35,817 nt of DNA from an uncultured Clostridia bacterium (GTDB lineage: Bacteria > Bacillota > Clostridia > Christensenellales > UBA1242), in assembly GCA_934771675.1 (NCBI GenBank), contig CAKVMF010000001.1, positions 1 to 35,817 on the forward strand. Reading direction: 5' to 3'. Shown piece after piece: positions 1-7,438 of the stretch (position 1 is its first letter; each line of letters begins with the position of its first letter). The notes under the pieces are model-generated. The model was not told where the DNA came from. It ran no database searches and saw only the letters and a list, made by a program, of their open reading frames with translations. A program made the translations under genes and the position numbers.

Positions 1-835
1 TGTCTGTAATGTAGCCGCAATAGATATCAAGTTTTGGTGTTGCAAAAGTTGTTTCAAGTTTTTTGAGTGAACCATTTTTGAGATCCGGTGCAACATAATC
101 TTCTTGAATGTAGCCAACACCATTTCCTGATTTTACAAATTTTATCATTGCGTCAGTTGTCCAAGCTTCAATAACAGGGTTGATTTTTAAGTCATTAATA
201 GATTTTTTCAAAACCTTGACTTCTTCAGAACTGATTGATGAAACAATAAGTGGAAGATTGTTGAGTGCTTGAACGCTGAGTGGTTTGTCGGTATAAAACT
301 TGTCGGTTGTAACAAAACAGTGTGAAAAACTCTTCAAGTATTTAACTTCAGTTTTTGTTTTTTCAGTTGCAATAGGGCAACTGTCAAGAACAATATCAAG
401 ATTTTGAGTTTGTAGCATACCCACAAGTTCTGGTAGTGGTTTGCTTACGATTTCAATTTTGATGTTTGGATAGTTTTGTCTGAACTCGGTTACAATGTCT
501 GCAAGAAAGATAACTGAAATATATGATGGTGCGCCGATTTTTACAACGCCAGTCTTGAGCCCAGCCATGTCAGAGATTGTGAGTTCGCCTTTCCAAATTG
601 AGTTGAATGCACTTGAAATATATTTATATAAAATTTCCGCTTCGTTTGTTGCGTTCATACCATTTGCTTTTTTGTAGAAAAGTTGAATGCCAAGTTGTTT
701 TTCAAGTTCTTTAATATTATGGCTAACTGCAGGCTGTGAAATATAAAGCAAATCTGCCGCTCTTGAAATGTTTCCTGTTTCATAAACAACAAGGAAACTT
801 TTGTAAAGGTTATAGTTAATATTTGAAAACTGCAT
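1..835 (-). CDS. LysR-family transcriptional regulator (3' end cut by window)
   Basis: Reading the minus strand from the ATG at 835 gives an uninterrupted frame of 278 codons running off the window start. The first ~60 residues are a LysR winged HTH (ISRAADLLYISQPAVSHNIK, then ELEKQLGIQLF). The rest reads as a periplasmic-binding-like effector domain with typical segments such as VKIGAPSYISVIFLADIV and NLDIVLDSCP. LysR proteins are usually about 290-300 residues, so only the C-terminal end is missing. A strong promoter lies directly upstream. The regulated genes are not in the window, because folD downstream of its start is transcribed in the same direction and ends before this gene's promoter. 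The ligand cannot be inferred. Confidence 0.93.
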   Translation of the reverse strand, partial: MQFSNINYNLYKSFLVVYETGNISRAADLLYISQPAVSHNIKELEKQLGIQLFYKKANGMNATNEAEILYKYISSAFNSIWKGELTISDMAGLKTGVVKIGAPSYISVIFLADIVTEFRQNYPNIKIEIVSKPLPELVGMLQTQNLDIVLDSCPIATEKTKTEVKYLKSFSHCFVTTDKFYTDKPLSVQALNNLPLIVSSISSEEVKVLKKSINDLKINPVIEAWTTDAMIKFVKSGNGVGYIQEDYVAPDLKNGSLKKLETTFATPKLDIYCGYITD

Positions 836-863
836 GATTTTCCCCCTTTTGTAAAACATCCAT

Positions 864-892
864 ATTATAAATTCAAATAATGATAAAGTCAA
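864..892 (-). promoter_or_regulatory. Sigma-A-type promoter of the LysR gene
   Basis: On the minus strand TTGACT (887-892) and a perfect TATAAT (864-869) are separated by 17 bp, about 30 bp upstream of the LysR start at 835. Confidence 0.8.
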
Positions 893-1016
893 TAGGTATA
901 AACAAAATTTATTGTGTAAAAATTTTTGTGGGTTATTTTCTGACAAAAGATGTGGTGAAATGAACTTCAGGGGTATTGTGGTTTTGCTTGATTGTAAAAA
1001 CTTGAAATTTTGCAAA

Positions 1017-1047
1017 GAAAAAACAGCAAATTGATATTTTTTGCTGC
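1017..1047 (-). terminator. Terminator of the thyX-folD operon
   Basis: Minus-strand hairpin with stem CAGCAAA (1024-1030) / TTTGCTG (1040-1046), followed by a run of T (1018-1023 as A on the plus strand), 45 bp after the folD stop. Confidence 0.75.
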
Positions 1048-1091
1048 TTTTCTATTGATTTTTAATTATTTTTTTGTTAATTTTGCGTTTT

Positions 1092-1922
1092 TTATTTGTT
1101 TTCCATTGAGTTAATTGCTTCTGCTGTTTGGCTCATAAGTGAAGCAATTGTCATTGGACCGACACCGCCTGGGACTGGGGTGTAGTAAGATGCTTTTTCA
1201 TATGCCAAGTGGTCAACGTCACCGACATTGCCTTCGTTGTAGCCAGCGTCAACAATAATTTGACCTTCAGTGAACCAATCCGCTTTAACATATTCCTTTT
1301 TGCCAATTGCAACAATAACAATCTTGTAGTCTTTAACCATGTCTTCAAGATTGAGAGTTCTTGAATGGGCAACGGTTACTGTTGCACCTGCTTTCATAAG
1401 CATAACGGCAAGTGGAAGCCCAACAATTTGGCTTTTCCCAATCATCAAAACAGATTTTCCTGGTAAAGATATATTATATTTTTCAAGAAGTTTCATAATT
1501 CCAAGAGCGGTTGCTGGAACAAAAACTTGTTTGCCTTGAGCCATAAGTCCAAAGCTTTCAGCTGAAAGTCCGTCAACATCTTTTTGATAAGGGATAAGGT
1601 TGAAACATCTTTGTTCATCAATATTTTTTGGAAGTGGATGTTGAATCATAATTCCTGCGACATTGTCGTCAGCACCAAGTTCTTTGACTTTTGCTTCAAT
1701 TTCTTCTTGAGTTGCAGATTCTTCAAAGTGAAAAACTTCACAGCCGATTCCAATATATTCTGCTTTTTTCTTTTTCATATTGCAATAAACTTCACTGCCA
1801 TAATCATCACCAACTGAAATGATTGCAAGTTTTTTTGTTGTTGGGTGAGATTCAAAGTGAGCTTTTAAGTTTTCAATAATTTCTTTTGATGTTTCTTTTC
1901 CGTTCAAAACCACATTTTCCAT
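1092..1922 (-). CDS. folD: Bifunctional methylene-THF dehydrogenase / methenyl-THF cyclohydrolase FolD
   Basis: FolD interconverts 5,10-methylene-THF and 10-formyl-THF in the cytoplasm using NADP. The 276-residue protein is normal length. Family motifs are clear: the YCNMKKKKAEYIGIG segment with the catalytic Tyr/Lys region, the Rossmann segment MIGKSQIVGLPLAVMLMKAG, and the C-terminal PGGVGPMTIASL signature. The start at 1922 is chosen because GGAG lies 7 nt upstream, inside the last codons of thyX; a longer reading to 1943 lacks this site. It sits 1 nt after the thyX stop, so the two are co-transcribed. The pairing is sensible, since ThyX consumes methylene-THF and releases THF. Confidence 0.95.
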   Translation of the reverse strand: MENVVLNGKETSKEIIENLKAHFESHPTTKKLAIISVGDDYGSEVYCNMKKKKAEYIGIGCEVFHFEESATQEEIEAKVKELGADDNVAGIMIQHPLPKNIDEQRCFNLIPYQKDVDGLSAESFGLMAQGKQVFVPATALGIMKLLEKYNISLPGKSVLMIGKSQIVGLPLAVMLMKAGATVTVAHSRTLNLEDMVKDYKIVIVAIGKKEYVKADWFTEGQIIVDAGYNEGNVGDVDHLAYEKASYYTPVPGGVGPMTIASLMSQTAEAINSMENK

Positions 1923-1923
1923 A

Positions 1924-3267
1924 TTAGTTCTCCATGTTATCAAAGATTTTTTTCATTTCGACTTGTTTTCCACAGCAAAGTCTGCCTTCAGGGCAAACGC
2001 CATAAGTGTAACAACTTGGGCCGTAATTCATGAACATTTTTTTGTCAACAGTTTTTAGTTGTTTAAGCATATCGGTTATAAGTTCACGGATTTCCCATTG
2101 TGCTCTGTTGCAGGTTCTTAAGTTGCACAAATGCAAAAGTTCTCTTGCATTTACGGTAGAAATAAAATCAATTGCTGTTGCATGTGGGGTTGCAAAAATC
2201 AAAAGATATGGATTAACTTTTTCTTCAACAAGTTTGTTGTAAACTCTGCGGTTTTCCTTTATTGCCTTTTCAAAGTCAGCTTTGAGTTCGGCGTTTGATA
2301 GAATTGTTTCAGGAACAACAAATTTATTTATTGTTGCCATTTTTGCAATTGGTTGGGTTGAAAGTGATTGCATACGATGTCTGGTGTAATGCTTCAAAAT
2401 GATAAGTGCGAAGTTTTCAACTTTAAAGGTGTAGTTGAAGTGCTCAAGAAGTTTTGAAAGTTTGTCATCTTTGAGTGCTGCTTTAAAATCAAAATGATCA
2501 TAGCCACAAACTTTTGCATATTCTTCAATTGCTTCGCCAGCATTTTCTGCATAACTTACAAGTTTTGCAGAGTGGGTCACATATTCAATATTCTTGCAAG
2601 GGGTTGGGGTAAGGTCGATCAAACTTTCTGCGTCTGCTGAATAATACTTTGCGTTGTCTTCAACAAGATTTGGATAAATTTTGTCGAGTTGTGATTTAAG
2701 TTGCAAACCGAGAGCTTTGATTTCAGAATAGTTTGAACCCCTTCCATAAATCATTGTGCAAACAACATGAACAAGTTCTCTTGCGTTCAAACTCATGTAG
2801 ATGTTTGTTTTCAAGCCATAAGGCAAAACAAAACGTGCATCTTCAACAGGGACTCCTGCTTGAACAAATTTGTCATAAAGTTTAAACATGTTTTTGTAAT
2901 GTTTTTTGAGCATCGATTTTTGCGAATCTGTAAATTCGTCAGGAAGATTGAATCCTGCGTTTGAAAAATTTACATATCTTCCAGATTTGATTGTGAATGA
3001 TGCGAGTCTAAATTCAATCAAGAATTGTTCAACAAATATGCTGACATTGTTGAAAGCCAAGTTGAAATAATGATGTTCAAGAATTGTTTTGTGGCCAGAT
3101 GCAACGACCTTTGAAATAAGATTTAAGTTTTTTGTTTTGTCGGTTGCCTTTTTGTAAAGTTCAACTGCACTGCCCGGTCTTGTTGAAATTCTACCACCAC
3201 AAGATACGATTCGCTCGCCACTTTTTGTTTCGCTTAAAATAAAAGCACCTGTTTCATTTTGTTTCAT
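1924..3267 (-). CDS. thyX: Duplicated-domain FAD-dependent thymidylate synthase ThyX
   Basis: ThyX makes dTMP from dUMP with methylene-THF, FAD and NAD(P)H. Here 447 residues hold two ThyX-like halves, about twice the usual ~220-250. Half 1 carries EFRLASFTIKSGRY, like the ThyX RHRxxS...SGRY motif but with the first Arg-His lost. Half 2 carries intact TRHRMQSLSTQPI and the substrate segment NLRTCNRAQWEIREL. Half 1 has the matching SLNAREL segment but no AQxEIR. Each half therefore keeps a different part of the active site. The start at 3267 follows GGAGGGG by 7 nt. Cys-rich tail: YGVCPEGRLCCGK. It is first in an operon with folD. Confidence 0.88.
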   Translation of the reverse strand: MKQNETGAFILSETKSGERIVSCGGRISTRPGSAVELYKKATDKTKNLNLISKVVASGHKTILEHHYFNLAFNNVSIFVEQFLIEFRLASFTIKSGRYVNFSNAGFNLPDEFTDSQKSMLKKHYKNMFKLYDKFVQAGVPVEDARFVLPYGLKTNIYMSLNARELVHVVCTMIYGRGSNYSEIKALGLQLKSQLDKIYPNLVEDNAKYYSADAESLIDLTPTPCKNIEYVTHSAKLVSYAENAGEAIEEYAKVCGYDHFDFKAALKDDKLSKLLEHFNYTFKVENFALIILKHYTRHRMQSLSTQPIAKMATINKFVVPETILSNAELKADFEKAIKENRRVYNKLVEEKVNPYLLIFATPHATAIDFISTVNARELLHLCNLRTCNRAQWEIRELITDMLKQLKTVDKKMFMNYGPSCYTYGVCPEGRLCCGKQVEMKKIFDNMEN

Positions 3268-3298
3268 TTGTAACCCCTCCAATTTTTCTCTAATATCA

Positions 3299-3328
3299 AT
3301 TGTATGATATTCAAAAAAATAAAGTCAA
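3299..3328 (-). promoter_or_regulatory. Promoter of thyX-folD
   Basis: Minus-strand TTGACT (3323-3328), 18-bp spacer and TACAAT (3299-3304), 31 bp before the thyX start. Confidence 0.7.
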
Positions 3329-3396
3329 ATCAAAATTTGTTGCACTTGAACAAAGTCTAATAATTTTGATTTTGTTCTTAGAGCAATTTTTTTAAA

Positions 3397-3423
3397 CAAA
3401 AAGGGTGGGGATAATCCCACCCT
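3397..3423 (-). terminator. Terminator after the XRE regulator
   Basis: Hairpin AGGGTGGG / CCCACCCT (3402-3423) followed on the minus strand by TTTTTG; it lies just after the stop of the small HTH gene at 3427. Confidence 0.8.
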
Positions 3424-3426
3424 GTG

Positions 3427-3642
3427 TTAGTTTTCAAGTCCAATCAAATAATCTGCTGAAACTCCAAAAAACTTTGCTATCAAAAACAAAGTTTCAATAT
3501 TTGGTGTTCGTTTTTGGTTTTCCCATCGGCTGATTGCGATTGGGCTAACAGACAGTTGTTTTGCGAGTTCGGCAATCGAAAGATTGTGTTCTTCGCGTAG
3601 TTCCTTTAGTCTTTCAGCAAATATTATCTTTACATTATTCAT
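3427..3642 (-). CDS. Small XRE/Cro-CI family HTH repressor
   Basis: A 71-residue protein that is almost entirely one HTH_3 domain: LKELREEHNLSIAELAKQLS, then VSPIAISRWENQKRTPNIET and a C-terminal FFGVSADYLIGLEN, which is standard for Cro/CI repressors. It is divergent from the small HTH-like gene at 3721. Two inverted repeats with the same half-site lie between them, so autoregulation and joint control of both genes is the natural inference. No peptidase or sensor domain is attached, so the inducing signal is unknown. Confidence 0.93.
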   Translation of the reverse strand: MNNVKIIFAERLKELREEHNLSIAELAKQLSVSPIAISRWENQKRTPNIETLFLIAKFFGVSADYLIGLEN

Positions 3643-3653
3643 GCTATTATTTT

Positions 3654-3696
3654 ATACCAAATGGTTATAAATTATTTTACTTTAACCAATTGGTTA
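3654..3696. promoter_or_regulatory. Twin palindromic operators between divergent HTH genes
   Basis: Site 1 (3654-3668) reads ATACCAAATGGTTAT, an imperfect palindrome. Site 2 (3683-3696) is the perfect palindrome TAACCAATTGGTTA. Both share the half-site ACCA/TGGT and their centres are about 28-29 bp apart, near three helical turns. They overlap the only space available for the two divergent promoters (a TATAAA-like element for the minus gene next to site 1, TATGAT-like for the plus gene next to site 2). The likely ligand is the XRE protein encoded at 3427-3642. Confidence 0.75.
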
Positions 3697-3720
3697 TGAT
3701 AAAATGCAGGTGAGGTAAGT

Positions 3721-3963
3721 ATGGATTTTGGTTTGGAAGCAATCAAATTGTTTTTGGTTGAACAAAAAATTTCAGTTGAAGAGTTTTGTAAAATTTGTGA
3801 AATTTCAAAAGAAGATTACTTGATGATAATGGATGATATTTCAAATGTTAAACTTGGGACAATTTTTAAAGTTTTAAAGACAATTGATATGAGTCCATCA
3901 CAATTTTTTAAGACAATAAATGAATTGACTTATGATGAGATAAACAAAAGATTTAATATTTAA
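3721..3963 (+). CDS. Small HTH-like protein, divergent partner of XRE repressor
   Basis: An 80-residue protein not firmly recognised. It looks like a degenerate XRE-type five-helix bundle: VEEFCKICEISKEDYLMIMD resembles helices 2-3, and LGTIFKVLKTIDMSPSQFF resembles the helix 4-5 end of Cro-like domains. The start follows AGGTGAGG by 5-6 nt. It shares an operator region with the XRE repressor and ends in its own terminator, so it is a single-gene unit. It may act as an antirepressor or a second regulator of the pair; that is inference from position only. Confidence 0.8.
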   Translation: MDFGLEAIKLFLVEQKISVEEFCKICEISKEDYLMIMDDISNVKLGTIFKVLKTIDMSPSQFFKTINELTYDEINKRFNI

Positions 3964-3965
3964 CA

Positions 3966-4002
3966 AAAAATGAGCCTTACAAAATGTAAAGCTCATTTTT
4001 TA
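3966..4002 (+). terminator. Terminator after the small HTH-like gene
   Basis: Stem ATGAGC-TTAC / GTAA-GCTCAT with an AAAAT loop and trailing T run, starting 6 nt after the stop codon. Confidence 0.85.
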
Positions 4003-4025
4003 TATACCAAGTATTTATAAGAATT

Positions 4026-4064
4026 AGATTCTCACGTCAGCCTTACGGCTTCCTCAGAATGACA
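4026..4064 (-). repeat. 39-bp palindromic repeat, copy 1
   Basis: Read on the minus strand it runs TGTCATTCTGAG, then a GCC-GTAA-GGC mini-hairpin, then GTGAGAATCT. Copy 2 (4133-4171) has the same length and layout in opposite orientation. Outer arms ATTCT/AGAAT can pair, giving a two-part hairpin with a GTAA loop. It has no coding potential and is best described as a REP-like intergenic repeat. Confidence 0.85.
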
Positions 4065-4132
4065 CATATTGTAAATCGTTAAAAAAAGAGTCATAGTTTA
4101 AAAATTTGTTATATTAATCAATATAATAAACA

Positions 4133-4171
4133 TGTCGCCCTGAGTCGTGCGTAAGCACGGCGTGAGGGTCT
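4133..4171 (+). repeat. 39-bp palindromic repeat, copy 2
   Basis: Plus-strand TGTCGCCCTGAG, inner hairpin CGTGC-GTAA-GCACG, then GTGAGGGTCT. Compared with copy 1, both outer (GCCCT/AGGGT versus ATTCT/AGAAT) and inner stems differ in sequence but stay paired, while the GTAA loop and the TGAG/GTGAG parts are constant. It ends 15 nt from the ABC-F stop codon. Confidence 0.85.
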
Positions 4172-4186
4172 ATTCCATTAAAAACA

Positions 4187-6235
4187 TTAATTGTCAGTTG
4201 GGGTGGTTGGGTCGCTTGGGGTTTTGCTTGCAAGCGGTTCAGCTGGAGCTGCCAGCTCTTCTTGTTTTGGAGCTAAAACTTCTTCGAGCTTTGAGAGTTT
4301 TTCGCTGAGTTCAAGCCACTCATCTGCAAGTTTGTCAATTGTGATTTGAGTTGTTTCCATATCACCCTGAATCTCCATAAGTTTTTTGAAGTCACTGGCG
4401 ATTTCAGGATTTACAAAATCGTTTTGAAGTTGTTTCAAATGGCCTTCGGCTTTTGCAGAAGTTTCTTCAACTTTTTTCAAGCGGTTTGTTATTTTGTTTT
4501 TCTCTCTTGATGCAAGATATGGTGAAAGTGACAAGATTGGATCGGGTTCTTTTGGGTCATCAAAATCAACAGGATATTCTTTTTTTTCAGGTTTTGGAGT
4601 TTCAACTTTAGGTTCAAGTTTCATCTTTTTTGAAACAGGGTCACAGTACTCGGCAAATGTTCCATCAAAAAACTTTATTTCTGCCTGCTCAAAAACCAAA
4701 AGTTTGGTTGCAATTTTTTTTGTGAAATATCTATCATGAGAAACAAAAATAATTGTTCCTGTGTAATTCAAAAGCAAGTCTTCAAGCGTTTCTTTACTCA
4801 CAATATCCATATGGTTTGTGGGTTCATCCAAAATCAAAAGATTTGGTTTTTTCTGCAATATTTTTGCAAGTTCAAAGCGAACAAGTTCTCCGCCAGAAAG
4901 TGAGTTCATTTGTTTTGTTACGTCTTTTCCAGAGAACAAAAATGCACCGAGTGCGGATCTAACTTCATTTCCTGAAAGGTCTGGAAAGTCGTCTTGAAAT
5001 TCTTGAAAAACACTTTTTGTGCTCGAAAATTTTGATGCGAGCTGGGCAAAATAACCATATTCAACATGATAGCCAAACTTGAAATAGCCTGAAAGTTCAG
5101 GGATTTTTCCTGTTATGGTTTGAAGGAATGTTGATTTTCCAAGTCCATTTCCGCCAATAACGCCAAGACGTTCGCCACGCATGAGTTTTAAATTGACAGT
5201 TCCAAGTGGTTTTGATTTGTCGTAGCCAATTTTGAGATTTGTGCAACTCAAAACTTCGCTTCCACTTTCAATATCTGGCTTGATTTTTTTATGAAATGTT
5301 TTGCCGTCGGCTCGTTCTGGTGGTGGCAAAATATCAAGTTTTTCAAGATATTTAACTCTTGATTGAACAGCAGCGGCCTTTGTTGCTTTGTATCTAAAAC
5401 GCTCGATAAATTCATTTATATCAGCAATCTCACGCTGTTGAGCTTCATAATGTTTCAAAGCAATATCATAGTTTGCGTTTTTTGTTTCAATAAATTTTGT
5501 GTAGTTGCCGACATATTTTGTTAGTCTTTTATGTTCAATTTCATAAACAATATTTATTGTGTTGTCCAAAAATGCACGGTCGTGCGAAACAATAATAACG
5601 GCACTTTTATATGCTGAAATATAATCTTCAAGCCAAGCAACAGCCTTTATGTCCAAGTGGTTTGTTGGTTCGTCAAGAATAAGCAAGTCTGGTTTTGAAA
5701 GCATCAATTTTATAAATGCAATCTTTGTTTTTTGACCGCCAGAAAATTCTGAAAGTTTCTTTGCTTTGTCGTATTCACTAAAACCGAACGATGAAAGGGC
5801 TTTGTTGTATTCCGCGATATATGTGTAGCCGCCGAGCCTTTCAAATTCATCATGGAGTCTTGAAAACGTTTCAACCATTTTGTCGGTTGGATTTGTTTCA
5901 AGTTTGATTTGAATATCATCAAGTTTCGTTTTTAAATCTAAAATATTTTTGTAGCAAGTTTTGATTTCGTCTTCAAGAGAAATATTTTCATTGTCAAAAG
6001 TCATCTGCTTTAATGATGAAATTGAAGGGTTTCCCGTTTTAACAAAAACTGGAGCAGAATTATCTGGCTGGTGAAGTTCGATTTCGCCTGTTAAAATTTT
6101 AAGCAGGGTAGTTTTTCCTGAGCCATTTCTTCCAATGATTGCAATTTTGTCATGAGTGTTTATTTCAAACGAAAAGTTTTCGAGCAGTGATTCACCGCCA
6201 AACCCAAAATTCGCTTTGTTAATTTTTATTTGCAT
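4187..6235 (-). CDS. ABC-F family ribosome-associated ATPase (Uup/YdiF-like)
   Basis: The 682-residue protein has two ABC ATPase domains and no membrane segments, as in ABC-F translation factors or ribosome-protection proteins. Domain 1: Walker A GRNGSGKT (35-42), signature SGGQ, Walker B LLILDEPTNHLD. Domain 2: GGNGLGKST, signature LSGGELVRFELAK, LLILDEPTNHMD. The inter-domain linker contains the basic helix RYKATKAAAVQSRVKYLEK expected to reach the ribosomal P/E site. After domain 2 comes a charged ~130-residue tail with a predicted coiled coil and a Pro/Ala end, Uup-like. AGGTG lies 5-6 nt before the ATG. Housekeeping versus resistance function cannot be told apart from sequence. Confidence 0.93.
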   Translation of the reverse strand: MQIKINKANFGFGGESLLENFSFEINTHDKIAIIGRNGSGKTTLLKILTGEIELHQPDNSAPVFVKTGNPSISSLKQMTFDNENISLEDEIKTCYKNILDLKTKLDDIQIKLETNPTDKMVETFSRLHDEFERLGGYTYIAEYNKALSSFGFSEYDKAKKLSEFSGGQKTKIAFIKLMLSKPDLLILDEPTNHLDIKAVAWLEDYISAYKSAVIIVSHDRAFLDNTINIVYEIEHKRLTKYVGNYTKFIETKNANYDIALKHYEAQQREIADINEFIERFRYKATKAAAVQSRVKYLEKLDILPPPERADGKTFHKKIKPDIESGSEVLSCTNLKIGYDKSKPLGTVNLKLMRGERLGVIGGNGLGKSTFLQTITGKIPELSGYFKFGYHVEYGYFAQLASKFSSTKSVFQEFQDDFPDLSGNEVRSALGAFLFSGKDVTKQMNSLSGGELVRFELAKILQKKPNLLILDEPTNHMDIVSKETLEDLLLNYTGTIIFVSHDRYFTKKIATKLLVFEQAEIKFFDGTFAEYCDPVSKKMKLEPKVETPKPEKKEYPVDFDDPKEPDPILSLSPYLASREKNKITNRLKKVEETSAKAEGHLKQLQNDFVNPEIASDFKKLMEIQGDMETTQITIDKLADEWLELSEKLSKLEEVLAPKQEELAAPAEPLASKTPSDPTTPTDN

Positions 6236-6243
6236 AGTTCACC

Positions 6244-6281
6244 TAAAAAAATAAGCTTAGCATAATTGCCAAGCTTATTTT
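6244..6281 (-). terminator. Terminator/leader hairpin between degV and the ABC-F gene
   Basis: Minus-strand stem AAATAAGCTT / AAGCTTATTT with inner GC pairs, followed by seven T. It terminates degV, but its T run ends only a few bases before the AGGTG site of the ABC-F gene, so any transcript into that gene starting upstream must read through it. Confidence 0.85.
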
Positions 6282-6322
6282 AACATACATATTATATTTT
6301 TGCTATATTTTTGAATAAGATT

Positions 6323-7171
6323 TTAGTTTTTGCCACCATCATTAATATAAATGATTCCAAGAACGTGTTCGCCGCAGTGTGATGTTATAGTTCCGCCAGC
6401 AACGGTTTCATAAATATTTTCAAAACCGGCATTTTTGAGCGCTGTTCTTGCAGCTTCAAGCATATCAGGGGTTGCTGTTGTGTAAGTTATAAATCCAATT
6501 GATTTGTCTGGATTGTTAAACTCAGTCAGCACGTCTTTGGTGTATTCTTCAATAACTTTGCCCATTTTTCCACGATATTTTTTTGCTGGTTTCATCTTTC
6601 CATCAATAAGTTCAATTTGTGGACGAAGCTTTAACAGGTTTGCTCCAAAAAGTGAAAGTGCGTTACATCTTCCGCCTTTATAGAGATAGTCAAGACGTTC
6701 AATAACAAAACTGGTTTGAACTGCTGGCACACGCTTTTCAACAAGTTCGGCAATTTCTTTTGGCTGTTTACCAGCATCGGCAAGATTTCTGGCATAAATT
6801 GCAAGAAGTCCAATTCCGGTTGAAAGGGATCTTGAGTCAACAACAAAAACATTGTCAAAATGGTTAGATGCATGTTTTGCATTTTCAACAGAACTTGTTA
6901 TTCCACCACTAAGTGTGATGTGAATAACAGCGTCATATTTTTCAAGCAATGAGTTGAAGTATGCTTTGTAAATTTCTTCATTGATGGCACTGGTTTTTGG
7001 GAGAATGCCAGTTTTTTCAACATAATCAAAAATTTCAGCAGGGACGTTTTCATTGTCATCAATAACCTTATCCCCTAAAATTATACTATATGGAATTATT
7101 GATACATTATATTTTTCAATCAACTCTTTTGACAAGTCGCAGGTTGATTCACAAGAAATTGCTATTTTCAT
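6323..7171 (-). CDS. DegV family fatty-acid-binding protein (FakB-type)
   Basis: DegV/FakB proteins hold a fatty acid that a FakA kinase phosphorylates for phospholipid synthesis. The 282 residues fit the family. Conserved stretches are ISCESTCDLSKELIEKYNV at the start, IHITLSGGITSSVENAK (the fatty-acid head-group binding TxSGxxSS-type loop), VVDSRSLSTGIGLLA, and LDYLYKGGRCNALSLFGANLL with the usual RI/G-rich pattern, ending in SHCGEHVLGIIYI. GAGGT precedes the ATG. It is a single gene with its own terminator; no fakA is visible in the window. Confidence 0.92.
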   Translation of the reverse strand: MKIAISCESTCDLSKELIEKYNVSIIPYSIILGDKVIDDNENVPAEIFDYVEKTGILPKTSAINEEIYKAYFNSLLEKYDAVIHITLSGGITSSVENAKHASNHFDNVFVVDSRSLSTGIGLLAIYARNLADAGKQPKEIAELVEKRVPAVQTSFVIERLDYLYKGGRCNALSLFGANLLKLRPQIELIDGKMKPAKKYRGKMGKVIEEYTKDVLTEFNNPDKSIGFITYTTATPDMLEAARTALKNAGFENIYETVAGGTITSHCGEHVLGIIYINDGGKN

Positions 7172-7361
7172 ATTTTAACCTCTACATCAAATTATATACA
7201 AAATTTACTTATTTTCAAAAGAAATTTTGATATTATAAAAAATTTTTTAATCTAGCACAAAAAACCAATTTAAAAATGTTACAAACCACTCCATTTTGAA
7301 AATCTAAAAAAAAGTGCTTTCAAGCAAAAATTACCAAAACTAAAAAATTTAACAATTTTCT

Positions 7362-7389
7362 TTTGCAAGATTTTGCCATTTGTTATAAA
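7362..7389 (+). promoter_or_regulatory. Likely promoter of tex
   Basis: TATAAA (7384-7389) with a TTTGCA/TTGCAA element 15-16 bp upstream, 50 bp before the tex start. The -35 match is partial. The rest of 7172-7438 is AT-rich with no other feature seen. Confidence 0.5.
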
Positions 7390-7438
7390 ATGAGTGTGGC
7401 GAATTTTTCGCTTAAAACATTGCTAAAAAGGATTATTT

